A DNA stretch of 64,000 nucleotides from Rhodosorus marinus (lineage: Eukaryota; Rhodophyta; Stylonematophyceae; Stylonematales; Stylonemataceae): NCBI GenBank assembly GCA_029953675.1, contig JAMWBK010000006.1, positions 1 through 64,000 of the forward strand. The letters run 5' to 3'. Position 1 is the first letter of the stretch. Every line of letters starts with the position of its first letter. The position numbers and the translations under genes are program-made. The notes beneath the pieces are model-generated. The model was not told where the DNA came from, did not search any database, and saw nothing but the letters and a program-made list of their open reading frames with translations. Of this stretch, positions 10,302 to 22,366 are shown one piece after another.

Positions 10302-13300
10302 CTAATGGGTTGTGTGGCTACGTTCTAAGATAGGGACGATGTCATAGTCTGCTTCGTCGACACGACGTGCCTGGGTGGCAAGGATAGCGTTTCCTTTCCA
10401 CAAAGTGCGGTTCAAGATCGCCCGAGCCTCACTTACTTGCGTTGCCCGCTGATCCAGGTGTATAGTCGCTTCCTTGAGGAACTCACTCGCTTGTTGTCCC
10501 ATCTGCCCAAATGTTTCCAGGCAGAAGGGGACGAAGATGTCGTCGTTATGTTCTCCGATACTGTCACGGTATTTGGACTCTTTAAACTTTTCCGCTTTCC
10601 GTGCCGCATACCCGGTCTCCCAAGACGCTTTGTGGAGGTGTGTTCTTTGCAAAGGCGAGGTCACCTTCACATCGATCACGTAGAGCTTGCCTGTTCGTGG
10701 GTGTCGGGCTAGAATGTCAGGCCGAAGCCGACTGCCTTGGTAGTGTCCGGTCGGTTCTATTGTCACTTCTAGTCGCCATTGTCTCAGCACTGTCGCCAGG
10801 GCGTCCCTGACCATGTTATGCCGAATTGTCCAACTGCCGGTAGAGCTGGTGCAGTGGTGAAGGCGTTGAATGCCTGCAGCGTCGTGTGGTTGGGAACATA
10901 TCGTACACGTACCAAGTATTCGTTCCACCCGGCAGGGGTAATCCCAACAGTTGTCGAAGGCTCAGGTTCAGTTCTCCGCTACTTAGGCCGCGTCCGTGTT
11001 TCCTTGGCAAGTCTCGCAGCCAAGTACCCCTCCTGATCCCTTGCAGGAGCGTATTCGCGCACGTGCCGTCTCGCTGATCTCCGCGTTCTCCACCATTTCC
11101 TCGAATGCCCGTCGGTGACTCCAGTTGGAGAGGAGTTTTTGGGTTGAACCGATCAAGGGCCTGTCGGGTGGTGTGTGCGGGTTCTCTGCTTGTTCTTGGC
11201 TCTCCAACGATTGCCATTCTGTTAGGCGGAGTATGGGGGCCGGTGTTCCTCGTGCCAGGCAGCGTTTTGAGTGGAGGCTCGCTTCGATTAGTTGTGCTCC
11301 AAGTTGATCCGTCGAGTGGAGCAGGGGTCGAATGTGATGGTGCTCGGTCAGGTTCGTCGATGTGCAGGCATCGAGTAGCGCTCCTAGGTGGCTAGATCCA
11401 GTCCAATTGAGCTTCAGAGTCTGTCGCCAACTGCTGAAGAAGGCGAGGGGTTGTATTCGTGTTCTCATCGCTAGGCCTGCGCCACCCCATCGGCAAGGGA
11501 GCTGGATCTGCGCTTCGACCACGTCTTTTGCGGGTCCTGTGAGGCCCTGGCCTTCGAGGAGCGAGCCGCACAGTTTGTCGAGTTCCAGGAGCGAGATGCG
11601 ATCGGCTTCGCGTGCGAGATTGGCTCCGTATTGTAGGGCGAGCGTGCGTAGAGCAAAGTCTAGACGCGGTCCCGGTGCGCAGTAGCGGAATAGGCACAGT
11701 TTAATTGGTAGCTCAGTGGTCGGTAGACGGATGACCTCTTGGACGAGTTTTTCATGTTCTCGTTGTAGCTTCCTGTTCGCGTCTTGGACGTAGGTCCGTG
11801 TGCCAATAGGGATGGAATAAAGTTGGATTCCGTCCCGGGTGACATGTACGTCGGGAATTTCCCTGTTGACGAGTCTGGTCGTCGGCAGTTGGAGTCCAAA
11901 AAGCTCGCATTTCGTCCTTTGAAGTTGTGCGCCTATTTCGGGGAGGTGGTGCTCGCTCCAGTGTAGCGCTTCTTTCACGTCCTTCAGAGGGCCAAGTAAG
12001 GTGAGGTCGTCGTGGATTGCGCTAAGGGTGATCCTCGGAAACCGGTCTCGTAGTGCTCGTAGGAGTGGGGAAAGGGCGAGCGCGTGTAAAAGCAGGTCCC
12101 AACGGATCGCCTTGTTGGACTCCAGTCCAGGCTCGGAGCTGGAGCCAGTCATCGACATCGCTGTCTCGCCATCCGAATTGGCGTGGGGCGCTCTCGCCTC
12201 GTGGTCCGTAGCTCATTGTCATAAGCGACTTCAATTCGGGGAAAGCTAGCTCGATGATACGGTTTGCGAGGCGTCGGTCGATTCTGTTGAACGCGTTTGC
12301 GAGATCAAGTTTGAGGAGCACGTCATTCGGGCGCGCTGCGAGGTGGGCTTCCGCGAGGTGGATGGCGTGTTCGCAGCCGCCGCTGACCGAGATGCCGAGT
12401 TGTTCCGGGAGCAGAAAGTCGCGAAGGGGCGTGGCGACAGCGCGAAGTGTCCATTGGGTGACGGCCTTCCGCAGTACCTCAGGAATCCCTAGCGGGCGTA
12501 GGCGAAGAGGGTACCCTTGTCTAGCTTCGGCAGACGTTCGCTTGTCTTTCGCGAGGAGTCGGTTGCTGCGCATGGCTTCGAGAAACACGTCAGGGAAGCT
12601 CTCCGGAGTGGTGGCAAGCTTGCGAAGGAAGCGTACAAGTACCGGTTGCGTTGTCATGGTGAGACTTCGCAGATGTTCGGCTTTGAGTCCACTCGGCCCG
12701 GGGGCTGTGGCGTACGGTAGGTGTTCCAGCGTTGACAGGAGGCTCTCGTCAGAGGCCAAAGTCGGGTCCCATATATTGCGTTGCAGTCCGTTGAGCTTTG
12801 CCTGTAGGGCGTCTTCAAGCTCCGAGGAGAGCGTTGCGGCCTCGTACTCAGGGAAGAGCGTAGTCAGAACGCGCCAGGTGGCAGGAGTCTTCGAGGCAAG
12901 ATCGGTGGCCAGTAGGAGTTGGCTAGACTGGGACATACGTTGAGCTTTGGCGAGTTGTAGGGCTCGTTTCTGTCGGTGGCGGGTCTGAGGCGGCGGAGGT
13001 ACGATACACTTGGTGTCAAGGGTTTTGCTGTGAGCAGTAAGGTGTTCCCACACCGTGGAGAACCTTCCGTCCATAACGGCGAGCATCTGCGCAGAAGGGG
13101 CCAGGTCGCCTGTGTAGCCGAGTGCGAGACTGGGGAGAGCGAAGATGAACAGGCGTGACAGGTTCGGCGCTGACGTATCAAGGGCAAGTTCCAGGGCTTT
13201 CGACATGAGATGGTTCCAGCGTGTTTTCAGGTTATCGGGGACGAATTGGCGAGTAGGCGTCGGAGCCTGAGTCAGCTGCCACCAGCGGTTGCCATTATCG

Positions 13301-13458
13301 GTTACGTTGAGAGTGAAGTCGTGCAGAGACGAGAGCCAGGCGTTCGAGTCGGTCTCGAAGAGTGACTGCGTCGAAGTGGGAGGTCGTTGGCGACGAGCAC
13401 GAGCACGGCGGGATGAGCGAGAGCGGTTCGGAGTATATTCGTCTGAGGAGCTGCTCAT
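10302..13458 (-). pseudogene. Retroelement A1 ORF2: reverse transcriptase, zinc knuckle and RLE, frameshifted
   Basis: Starts at the ATG at 13458. Residues 1-150 are basic and then helical. The RT follows with GPSGLKAEHL, RPLGIPEVLRK, motif A KLDLANAFNRID, motif B GVQQGDPLGP and motif C AIHDDLTLLG. The C-terminus has a CTIC...HHC knuckle and an RLE core RPDILARHPRTG...VIDVKVTSP (RPD and D-x-K). Three frame breaks split it. One is an extra base near 12092, just after motif B, seen by comparison with A2. The others are near 11030 and 10930. All catalytic motifs survive, so decay is recent. In R2-type elements RT and RLE perform target-primed reverse transcription; here that is inferred from the domains. 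Confidence 0.85.
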
Positions 13459-13471
13459 GATTGAGTCGACG

Positions 13472-14974
13472 AGAGGGAGTCGGGCGTGAGGTCGTCGACG
13501 GCGTTGGCAGGCTTAGGGCGCTTAGTGGGTGGAGCCACTTGTCTCTTGTCTTGGGCCGTCGAAAGTCCTTGCATCGGCTCTGCAGGGGTCACTGGTTGAT
13601 CGCTAGTGGTGGAGGGGTCAGGCTCCGAGTCTAGTGGATCACGGGCTGTCGCGGCAGGCGTCTCAGGCGTGTTGTCCTCCCGAGCGGCTGGGACTTGGGC
13701 AGAATCAGCGCTATGCGTAGTCGCTGCGAGGGGTTCCGCACTCTCCTCTCCAGTGCCGCCGGTTGAGGGTCAGCTACCCGGGTTCGGTCCAGAGAGCGTG
13801 GCTCTCTGCGCTCGGTTGTTGTCGAGTGCTCTGGAAGCTCAGGGTCGGAGAATGGCACGCGCAGGCAACTGTCGGGTGCTCGTTGAGCGTGAGCGTGGAG
13901 GCTGGCCAGGGTGCGATCGAGCTCGGCCCTGACGTGGCCCAGGAGTGCCTCTCGGTTGTTGGGTGGGAGACTCCTGCGATTTGTAACAATCCGCTGGATC
14001 CGTCGGTAGCGGAGCAGGTTGTGGATCAGTGCAGCGCGGGGATAGTCTGCCGGTTGGTGACGGAGCTTTTCCCTCATGCTCAGGTATTCGTGTGACGTTG
14101 GAGAGAGCTTGACAGCTTGGATACGTTGATCAGGAGGCAGGTGTGCTCCTCTGGTGGGTTCGAAGGCCCCTGCGTTGGTAGCGTCGCGGAGTAGTTGGAA
14201 GGCGGTATGATGAGCGATGACGTGTACATGATGATCAAAGTAGTCCAGCTGGAGCAGCGAATTTTTCTGAAGGCCGGCTAGGCGCTCGATATCCCAAGCA
14301 TGATGGGCCTTGCTTCTGGTGGAGTCCCGAGGTCGAGCATTGAGTAGCACAAATGCATCAACGTCCTTCTGGCTCTGGTACTGCAGCCCATGAATGCTCG
14401 CGAAAAACGAGCGATTGGCAGCTGCTGGGGTCTGGTTGGCGCGGACACGTGTCGTCCAGCTCATTGGTTGAGGTTGAGCTCGAGTCCTTGTCCGTGCTTG
14501 CTCATTGGCCGTTGCGAGATCTGGGAATGCATTGGAATCGAGATCACGTGTCTCGGGAGATCGCGGGCGGGCTGCTGCAGTGGCGTAGTTTGCTGGTTCG
14601 TAGACAGGGAGGGGGCGTTGTGCCCTCGGGGCAGCTTTGTGTGGCGTCGTAGTCAGATTGTGAAGGAGTTGAGCCTCGGTGCCATTGGCGTGTGCCTGGG
14701 CTAAGAGACCCATAAACCGCAGCATAAGCCCATTGTAGAGCGGGGTCTTATGCTTGGGCGCGTCGAGATGCAGCTTCAGCGCTCCGCAGCTCAGGTCAAT
14801 AGCCAAGGGAGTAGGTACGTCGTTGTCAAGTGCAGATGCAGTTGTAGGCTCAGAAACAGGTACGGGCAGAGGCTCGGGTCCGTCTGCCCTCAGGCTAACG
14901 GCCGGGAGGTCTTCCATCGTTGCGTCTGTGCAAAAGCCCCCCCCATCCGGAGGCACGGGCTCGAGAGTAGTCAT
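13472..14974 (-). pseudogene. Retroelement A1 ORF1, one likely frameshift
   Basis: The frame is open from the edge of the repeat array; the first plausible ATG is at 14974. The product is about 450-500 residues, with a Pro/Arg-rich middle (WTTRVRANQT), a helical region with AWDIERLAGLQ and HHVHVIAHHTAFQLL, then a basic helix with RYRRIQRIVTNRR. I see no known domain and no CCHC knuckle. One frame ends at 13631. The neighbouring frame continues as an acidic, Pro-rich tail (GEESAEPLA...) to about 13472, and a related fragment at 27.5 kb carries the same tail, so a frameshift near 13,755-13,770 is likely. ORF2 begins 14 bases farther on. By position this is the element's ORF1; its function is unknown. 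Confidence 0.65.
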
Positions 14975-15035
14975 ATCACTCGATAAGCGTTCGTGGAAAG
15001 AATGAAAGTGTAACTTTATCACCACGATAAACTCC

Positions 15036-15090
15036 AAAGTCCAACCCCAGACTAACGTCAACCCCAGACCCCAGACTAACGTAACCCGCG
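15036..15090. repeat. Degenerate 16-bp repeat flanking the 5' end of A1
   Basis: Two to three imperfect copies of the ACGTAACCCCAGACTA unit (ACCCCAGACTAACGTCA, then CAGACCCCAGACTAACG) lie just upstream of A1 ORF1, in the same orientation as the main array at 9.85-10.22 kb. A1 therefore lies between two parts of one array. Confidence 0.9.
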
Positions 15091-15559
15091 CAGTATGCAG
15101 ATTGCTTCCAGAGAATTGAATTCAGATTACATGAAAACCCGAATGACTGGGCTTTGACTTTTAGTTGTTATGAATATTGTACTAGCTCAAATCGTCGTGC
15201 AGGTTCATCGAATCCAGTTTGAAGCTGCCATGAATCCATCCAGTCTCCGTCTCCTGTATATTCGGGCAAATTCGAGGTGAGTGATCTTCGGAAAGGCCCT
15301 GCTTCAGGCTCCATGCAAGGACACTGCTGGCGTCATCTGGTTGCGTCGGTGCTTTGCGGATCAACTTGGTGCTTGGCACACTTCCAATCCTTTCTTAGTT
15401 TAGCCCTTTCGTGGAGCACAGCCATCCATGTCCTTCCGAGGGTGTGTTCCTTTCGTGGAGTGTATTGCTGTAGGTAGCCCTCTAGTAGAGTTCTCGACTC
15501 CGGCCAGGGGGTTCCACTTTGTTATGTAATAAGTTATACTGGACGTCTTGATACTACGT

Positions 15560-15666
15560 TCTTCTTGGGTAGGCAGCTGCCCAGTAAAGTTTACGGTTAC
15601 GTTAGTCTGGGGTTAGACGTAGTGTTGCGCTGCAGTAGGCAGCTGCCCACTAAAGCTTACGGTTAC
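15560..15666 (+). mobile_element. Two family A tail remnants separated by one 16-mer, absent from duplicate copy 2
   Basis: It contains TAGGCAGCTGCCCAGTAAAG, a TTACGGTTAC stretch, one exact TTACGTTAGTCTGGGG (15597-15612), and then a second tail with the same GGCAGCTGCC palindrome. The two tails are 66 nt apart. The second tail matches the 3' tail of A2 at 25,584-25,640 (AGACGTAGTGTTGCGCTGCAG and onward). Copy 2 of the duplication lacks about 93 nt here and instead has TACGTTCTTCTGGGG, a near match to the 16-mer, so it may represent the unoccupied site. Confidence 0.75.
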
Positions 15667-15912
15667 GGCACCTTCAACACAAGTGAGCGAAGCACGAGCG
15701 ACGCTCAGCCGGTCCCGGTGGAAAGGGAATGCACTGCTTGCCACCCAGGCTCGCCGAATTGACGAAGGGAGCTATGACATCGTTCCTCTAGTAGAACGTG
15801 GCACGCAACCCATTAGGGTTGTTTTTAGCGCGTAGGTAGATTCCTTATTCGCTCTTGATGGGCTCCACTAGGGAGCTCTTCGGTAGAGCATTCACGGTCA
15901 CAGTTAGGTTAT
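15666..15912 (+). mobile_element. Family A 3' fragment (A3), 5'-truncated
   Basis: The end of an A-type ORF2 is recognisable (TQVSEARATLSRS, WKGNALLATQARR, YDIVPLVERG), followed by the A1-type 3' UTR blocks. It is homologous to 10,240-10,460 on the minus strand. The fragment ends in GGTCACAGTTAGG, a worn version of the motif that follows the 3' end of A1. It is also present in the second duplicate (31,773-32,020), so it was in place before the duplication. Confidence 0.75.
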
Positions 15913-17229
15913 TTATTTTGGACGTCGCATCAGGACCAGATCATCGGATCGGAACCAGTTCAATCCGTCGTAGGTCGGCTCTTGGGTAAATTCAAATGGA
16001 CATGATTCATGGTCCATGGATCACTGCTAGACGCGTATATGACAATGTGCTTGAATTTTGGGGAACTATTTCGAGCCCAGCTGAGGCGAAAGCAAGTAGC
16101 TGCGCTGTTGGCTGTGAGCGCATTGGCTCTACCTTTCAGTGGGAATAATCAACAGGGGATTTTTTTTTTTTTTCAACTTCCGGTGGAGCAGACGTGCAAC
16201 TCAAAAGGCCCAGGTGGACCGCTTGGGACAGGAAGAACCCACCCTAGCCCATATCACCCAAAACCGGAGGTTCCCACTAACCGTTGTCGAATCCGCATCC
16301 CACGGAAATGGAACCCAATGGGCTACCGCACAGCAAGAGTTCCGTAGGTTGCCGAGCTCGGCAACCCACACTCTCACCTAGGGACTCGCGCTCAAAAGCT
16401 CGACCGTACGTGTCCGAAGGTTTAACCGAGGACGGATCGGACACGGTTGAGCTCTATTTCGACCCACAATCTCGATCTCGTCCCCTGTACGTGTCTAGAA
16501 TAAGCATGCCAGCACCAAGTCTTGACTAGTCTGGGGTTACGTTTGCTTTTGGCTTCCACGATGCGAACCTGTGGAACGTCAAGAGCGGCGAGCTCTTGGA
16601 CTCGAGCAGAATCTCAGTTTGTGCCAGTGCTGAGTTTACGCTAATCTGGGGTAATTACCTTCACGAGAATTTCTTTTCGCAGACGAGATGCAGAGACCGC
16701 GGGACAAAATAGTCATAGATGAGATATAGCAATCAACAGAATCACCCACTCACTGGCGGGTCGAATACAGAACCCATCTAGTCTCAGTTGAAGATGGCGA
16801 CTGGTGTTTATACCGCTGCTTTGCTGAACTAAGTAAGCGTGAGCTTGGGGGGCCAGGGTGGTGCTCCTGTCACTTAAGCAACCCCTCGTGTCCCCTGAGG
16901 TTAGCCCTTTTTCCTGGAAAGTGCGTCAACGTGAACTCTGGATTGGAACACTCAAATTCTTAAGCCGAAAACTCCGCCAGTGGTCGCTGGCAACCTCAAA
17001 ACTCAGCTCAAGCAAAGACTCAACCCCTCTAACCGGTTCGTCTAGTCCCGGCTGCAAGTGTTCAAACTCCCGAACCGAGCACGTCCTGAAAGGTCAGACA
17101 GCCCACACATCTGGATTTTTGTCTCCGAGAAAAGAGGAATACAAGACGTTACCTGAATTGGAAAACCGGGGCTATTCCATTATGGAGAGTAAGATGTGAA
17201 TGCAGGGCTACGAGTTTTAGGAGGCTACT
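15913..17229. other. Upstream region of MED12-like copy 1
   Basis: There is no convincing coding frame. Single imperfect copies of the 16-mer occur at 16528-16544 and 16636-16651 in G-rich orientation on the plus strand. A homopolymer of T occurs near 16160-16173, where copy 2 instead has a perfect inverted repeat. The region probably holds the promoter and 5' UTR of the gene that starts at 17230, judged only by position. Confidence 0.5.
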
Positions 17230-20200
17230 ATGGCATCTCATGCTAACAATCTGAGAGCCTTTTCTGTTCCACGGAATGTACCGCTTGATGACAAGAAGGA
17301 CCCAGCGGACTTGTATATCGTGCATGACTCACCAGCCGATGATCCTGAAAAGATCTCGGAGGAGCTCGTTCTCAATGATACGACGGTGATCTCTGGTCAC
17401 GCAGAGTGGAGGAAGGTTTGGGAATTTGACAGTTGCATCAAAAATGGTTCTTCCGTGAACACCTCGAACTCAGGAGGACATTCGAACCTGGCGGTGAACG
17501 TTAATTCCGGCGGAGTTGCACGAATAGCAAGCACAGTGGTGAGAAGCTTTTTGAGGTTGAATTGTGACTGGGAGAGCGGAAAATATTGCGAACCGTGGGA
17601 AAAGAGGGTAATTCACTGACACCGTCGTTTCTCCTTGCGGTCGCCAATCGTGCAAGTGCAGTCTGAATTGAGCAAGAGGAGACCACGTGGTTTACGCTTT
17701 GTTTTGAAAGAACGGGACGACACTACGTTCTCTGAGCAATTAGCCTTTCCTCTGCAAAAGCCGAGCGTCAACATTGCGTTCGAGGAGTTTCTCCTCAGGC
17801 TTGCTCGAGGTACAGATTGCACTGGCGAAATGAAGTCCAAGCCTTCGGACGCTTGAATTTGGTTAGGTAATGCTCTTCAAAGCTTCTTCGTTAATCGTCC
17901 AATTTGCCTGTGTTCCCTCTTCTGTGGCAGGTCCATGTAAGGCCGTTTCAAAAGATGTTCCATTGGGGCCGGCCATATCCAGATCCGTAGGGAAGACCTT
18001 AGAAATGATGATGGAAAAGAACATACCGCCGCAGGCGGCTGTCTGGTTTCTTAAGGTGGCCATACTGAATGAATTGCCCAAAAAGACGAGGTTGAGATCT
18101 CACAAGAGGACTTGGGGAATCCCCCTCTTCAACGACCGGAGCTCTAAGCTACCCATCCTTTGTTTCTCATATCATGCCAGACCTGACAAACCGCCGCCGT
18201 TTGCGAAATGGCTCTGGTTTAAGCTGGCATCGGAGCACTTCCGGGCCCAGCTAGAGTCATACCGCGCTCTGAGCGTATCACCGCAAACGTCCGCATCAAA
18301 GTCTAACCAGTGGGAGTACTTTCTGAGCATTTTGCGCTTCCAGGCTGATGAAGGTAAGGACTCCGTTGCTAAAAAAAGTTGCTTTTACTACGATCTCATT
18401 TGCAAATTATTCTGCATGGAGTAGAGGGACGGTGACGTCCTCATCTTGCTTTCTGAACTTCGGTTCTGCAATAGGCCTCCTCGATGAGTTGACCCTAGTG
18501 GGCCGGCTTCTGTTCGTAGAGCTTCGAAAGGAACTCCAGACTGACTATGGGGAAGACGAACGCCCTAGTTGTGCATTAGTTTTTCAGAAGCAACTTCTTG
18601 ATATGCTTCTCGGTGCGATGCAGGAATTCGAACCTGAAATTTTGGCGTCCCGGGAATCTACGGTGGCCCTCAATCAACTTTTGAAAACAGCAATGTCTCC
18701 CACTTCGGCTCGTTTCATCCCTTTCCGAAAACGCTTGTTACAGGTCTCCAGAACCACTAACAAACGTCTTCTCGAAGCAGATTGCCTAACAAACTCGCAG
18801 GTATGCCAAAACAGAGAATCGAGATGGTCGGACTGTATCTTATTTTGCATCGTCGAGGAGTGATTCCCTGGTGTCACAAATGTGTGCTTTCCGACCTCTT
18901 ACCTTTTGTTCTTTCCTCCAAAGTTGTTGCTAGGAGACGATCAGAATCCAGGAACACCTAGATCTCGTGGACGGAATAGAGGAATGGTTTACGACCGTGA
19001 TGCTTTTCACAAGAAGATGCTGCTCCTTGGCTGCCTAACGAAAATGGCTTGGACTGGCAACTTTTCCGAAGCTGTTGAGCTCTGCCAATCTGCTTTCAAC
19101 ACTACTACTGCTGCCGTGCGCTTTCTTGTTAAGTGGACCCTCTGTGGTACAACATCCACATGCCCTCTCGCCGGGCTAACGTACGTACTGAATCGCAACT
19201 ACCCGAAAGACCGAGAGTCCTGGTTTTCGAGAATTCTTCGTTCCTGGAGGAGCTACTACGTTGAGAGTTTTAACAACCTCGTCCACGAATATCCCTTCCT
19301 GGCTGGTATTCTGACATTTGCCTCCGTATCTTGGACACAGGGCTGGCTCTGTGATTAGACTATTGGAAAAGGCTAAGCGAACGAGACGTCAACGGGCACA
19401 AGGTAGATTCATGTTCCAGAGACCAATTACTTCTGAAGTAGAAGTATGCCTGTCAAAGGGGTTGGCGGAATGTGACGCCGCAGTAGAATTTCTCCTGCAC
19501 TTGAGCAGCGTTGAATGCATTTCAATTAGTAACTATTTGAAGTACATCAGAGCGGGCCTTGCGAAGGCGCCAAAGTTACATGGAATTGGAGAGGACCTGG
19601 TGAGGCGATTTCCGGAGACTATGGATCGCAACGCAACGCTTCGAAGGCAAATACTCAAGAGCTTAGGGGTTGATAACATGGAGGTGGGTGGGGGAAGGAA
19701 GAGTGTTTCTGGGAGTCCTCTATGCTTCAATTCATAGGATCGAGATCCGATTCGCAACGTGCACGCTGAGCAAGAGTCTTCTGTCCTGATGTGTAGGCAA
19801 CTGTGACCTACGATCCAAGCGTCATCGAGCGGGTGCTTTCAAATGATCTAGTTTCTGCGAGGGCCGCGGGGAAGGAGCTGAGGAAGAGACATGGCCTTTC
19901 ATCGAGACTGACCCATTGTGACATCGCTGTCAAGGTATAGAAGTAATTGTGAACAGCCCTGGTTGGAACAGATTTTCCCACCAAACCCGAACAGTCTCTG
20001 AAGATCATGATTGCTGCTCATCATTTGCGGAACACTTGCAGTGCGGAGAGGATGTGCGCGTTTCCGTCTTGGTGTCCTTTCTTCTGGAGGCGGGAGCCTA
20101 CCGTACAGCTTCATCGTTTCTTGTGGACATGCTGAAACACGTTGAAGAACGCGGCGACGCTATAGATAAAGCTGATATCATTAGTTCTCTCTCCGGCATG

Positions 20201-22366
20201 GGCCTACTCTTCAGTGCAAGAGGAGATCTTGATTTGGTCATGGACCTTGCAATGAACTGGTCAAAAAGTGAACCCCAGGCTGTGCAGAGGTAATGCATCG
20301 TCTAGGAACCACATCAAATATGCTCCTTACGACAATCTCCACTATCGTTGTTTCCTTGTGCTGATTGTTCACATTCTGTCACGGACAGACTTTTGGGTGC
20401 ACTCGCCATCTCGTTCAAGGACACGTGAGCATCCTGGAAAAACTACGTTCGAAACGGTATTCTACGAGGTTTGTCGTCCTCCATGGCTCGCGCGTTACGA
20501 GGTGAACATGTCAACATAAGCTCGTCCGCGGTATTAGAGCAGTACCTTGATGCGGGCATAGACATCTCTAGCGCAATCCAAGAACTTGGCGATTCGCGAA
20601 GAACTCTTGAGGAATTTATTATACCGCTTGCCAAGGTAGGTGCAGAGATTGCAATGGAGAGAGCTGATTTCCACGTTCCCTCATTTGTTTGAATGGAAAC
20701 TACTGGTTCTAACTGAGTGGCTGTGACCGACTGGAACGCGTCCCAATGGACTAGCTCCGAAAGTCTGTGTGCGTTCCTAGCGAGATTCTTGCGTTCTTTG
20801 CAAGCGGATGCTCTCCCTCGACTGCGCTCGAACTACTGAACGTTATCATGCAGTATGGTCTCGAAGCCGCGGAAAAAGTTGTACAGCATCCGTTCCTACG
20901 AAGTGCGGTTCTATCCGCAGGTCTTCCAGCCGCCCTATCGCAGCACGCACGTCCCGGAGGAAATCCTGAAGCTATTCATCAGAAACCAGAGGAATCCCAG
21001 CAGGCAACTATCAGCTGTCGACGTGGTTAAAAACGCGAACATATTCAACGGCAACCTCTTTGCAATGTGGCTGCAGCTCGAACTGCAGAGAACAAGTTTG
21101 ACGACTTCGGAGGTAATGCGAGACAACTGGCACACGTGGAAGCGTTGTACTGACACGGTTTTCTGCGTTGCAGGTGGACGCTCTGGCTGCAGAAATCATG
21201 GCGCTTCTCGTAGAAGACAAGAGCATAGAGCCTTTGATTTACGACGTCCTGATCAAACCCGAGTCCTTGCGACTACGTGAAAGATTCTTGTCCATCCTGT
21301 TGACAAAGTTCAGCTCTGGATTTGAAGGCTTAATGGTCTCATCATCGGTACGCAGCCGCAAAATGACGTCGACATTTTTCAATGGCGATGTCAGTGAGCG
21401 CTAGCGGATGGCATTGGTGATTTTCTTGCTCAACCGAAACTCCTAAATTCTGACTATGGCACCCAGGAGACTTTGAACCGGTCAACGGAAAGGCTCGCTG
21501 AAGTAGACTACATATGTTTCAAGTTGCTGAAATATTTGAGTTTTCATTCAGAAGTACACGTTGACTTTGAGCTTGTACAGGAGGACATGATAAAACAGTT
21601 GAAGCAGATCAAGGAGACCCTGGGGAACGTCTTGCCGGAGAAGCTTATGCACCACAAGTATGTTGGCAAGGCAGTGTTGAGGCGGATCGAACTCCTTCGA
21701 GGGGCTGGGTTCGATGGCCTCGTGGCGAACTCCACGGAACTCTTGCTACAGACGTTGGAGGTGGTTGTTCCGGCACTGGAGGAGTCTGAAGTTGAAGACA
21801 TTCTCAGCGCAATCCAGGGATCGGAAAATCTGACGACGGAGGGAAAGGAACGTGATGAGACGGGATTGAAAAGAAGGGTACGTTCTGTCATGAAGGTTGT
21901 GAATTTTGTTCAAACAACATGTACTTCGTAACCGCAGAGAGAACGCTATTGAGCGAGAGCCTACGATACTGCTCGGCGGACCAGTATCCTCGTTATTCTA
22001 TTGACAAATGGCTTCTTTTTCGTCGCCGGCCGTGGCTCTTAATGTAATTGCTAATCATCTTTGTCCCAGGTTGTCACTTCGAATGTACATTTTTGGCTAT
22101 CCGCCAGGCAGAGGTTGATTCTTTGCTCTTCTTTTGCCGTGGCACGGGGAATGAACGGTGCCTACCGTCGAAGTATTGTCGCCTTTGCACCTTCCGAGGA
22201 GGCCCCAGCCAAACGGCGTTTATTGGACAATTGGAATCTGCTAGAAGGCCAGGGCCTGGATGCAACCATGAGCACGCCAACGTTCGGAATCCAGATAAAA
22301 GGGGACTCAAAGCCAGTGCGCTTCTTGAAGAGGTATTCCTCATCGTATGCCTCGCTTTCTAAATAA
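17230..22366 (+). CDS. MED12: Mediator complex subunit 12-like protein, copy 1 (multi-exon)
   Basis: The call rests on several MED12-like blocks in order: a DLYIVHDSPADDPEK N-terminus (compare DxYPQ...E in plant MED12), a NIPPQAAVWFLKVAILNEL block like the RATWFIKVTYLNQ segment, a NQWEYFLSILRFQ...EGLLDEL block like the WxYLLxLLxWHxxEGLL segment, AAVRFLVKW in the LCEWA position, and ISISNYLKYIRAGL like the SYVRQLIxSG segment. MED12 belongs to the Mediator kinase module and activates CDK8 in the nucleus. Splicing: exon 1 17230-17607, exon 2 17662-17809, intron 18354-18474, and several more short introns (a clean one near 21110-21174). The end is the TAA at 22364-22366. Some junctions, especially 17.8-18.0 and 19.1-19.35 kb, are unresolved. 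Relative to copy 2 there are indels near 19,205-19,240 that change frame. Confidence 0.68.

Noticed and set aside
10437-10712. Plus-strand open frames across 10.4-14.7 kb
   Set aside because: They are antisense shadows of retroelement A1, whose RT and RLE motifs are all on the minus strand.
15182-15379. A 65-codon minus-strand frame conserved in both duplicates (31,368-31,580)
   Set aside because: The two versions diverge by frameshift half-way and show no domain; conservation simply reflects the recent duplication.
17230-22366. FANCD2 or FANCI as the identity of the duplicated gene
   Set aside because: Only vague helical similarity was found, whereas several blocks match the order and spacing of MED12.
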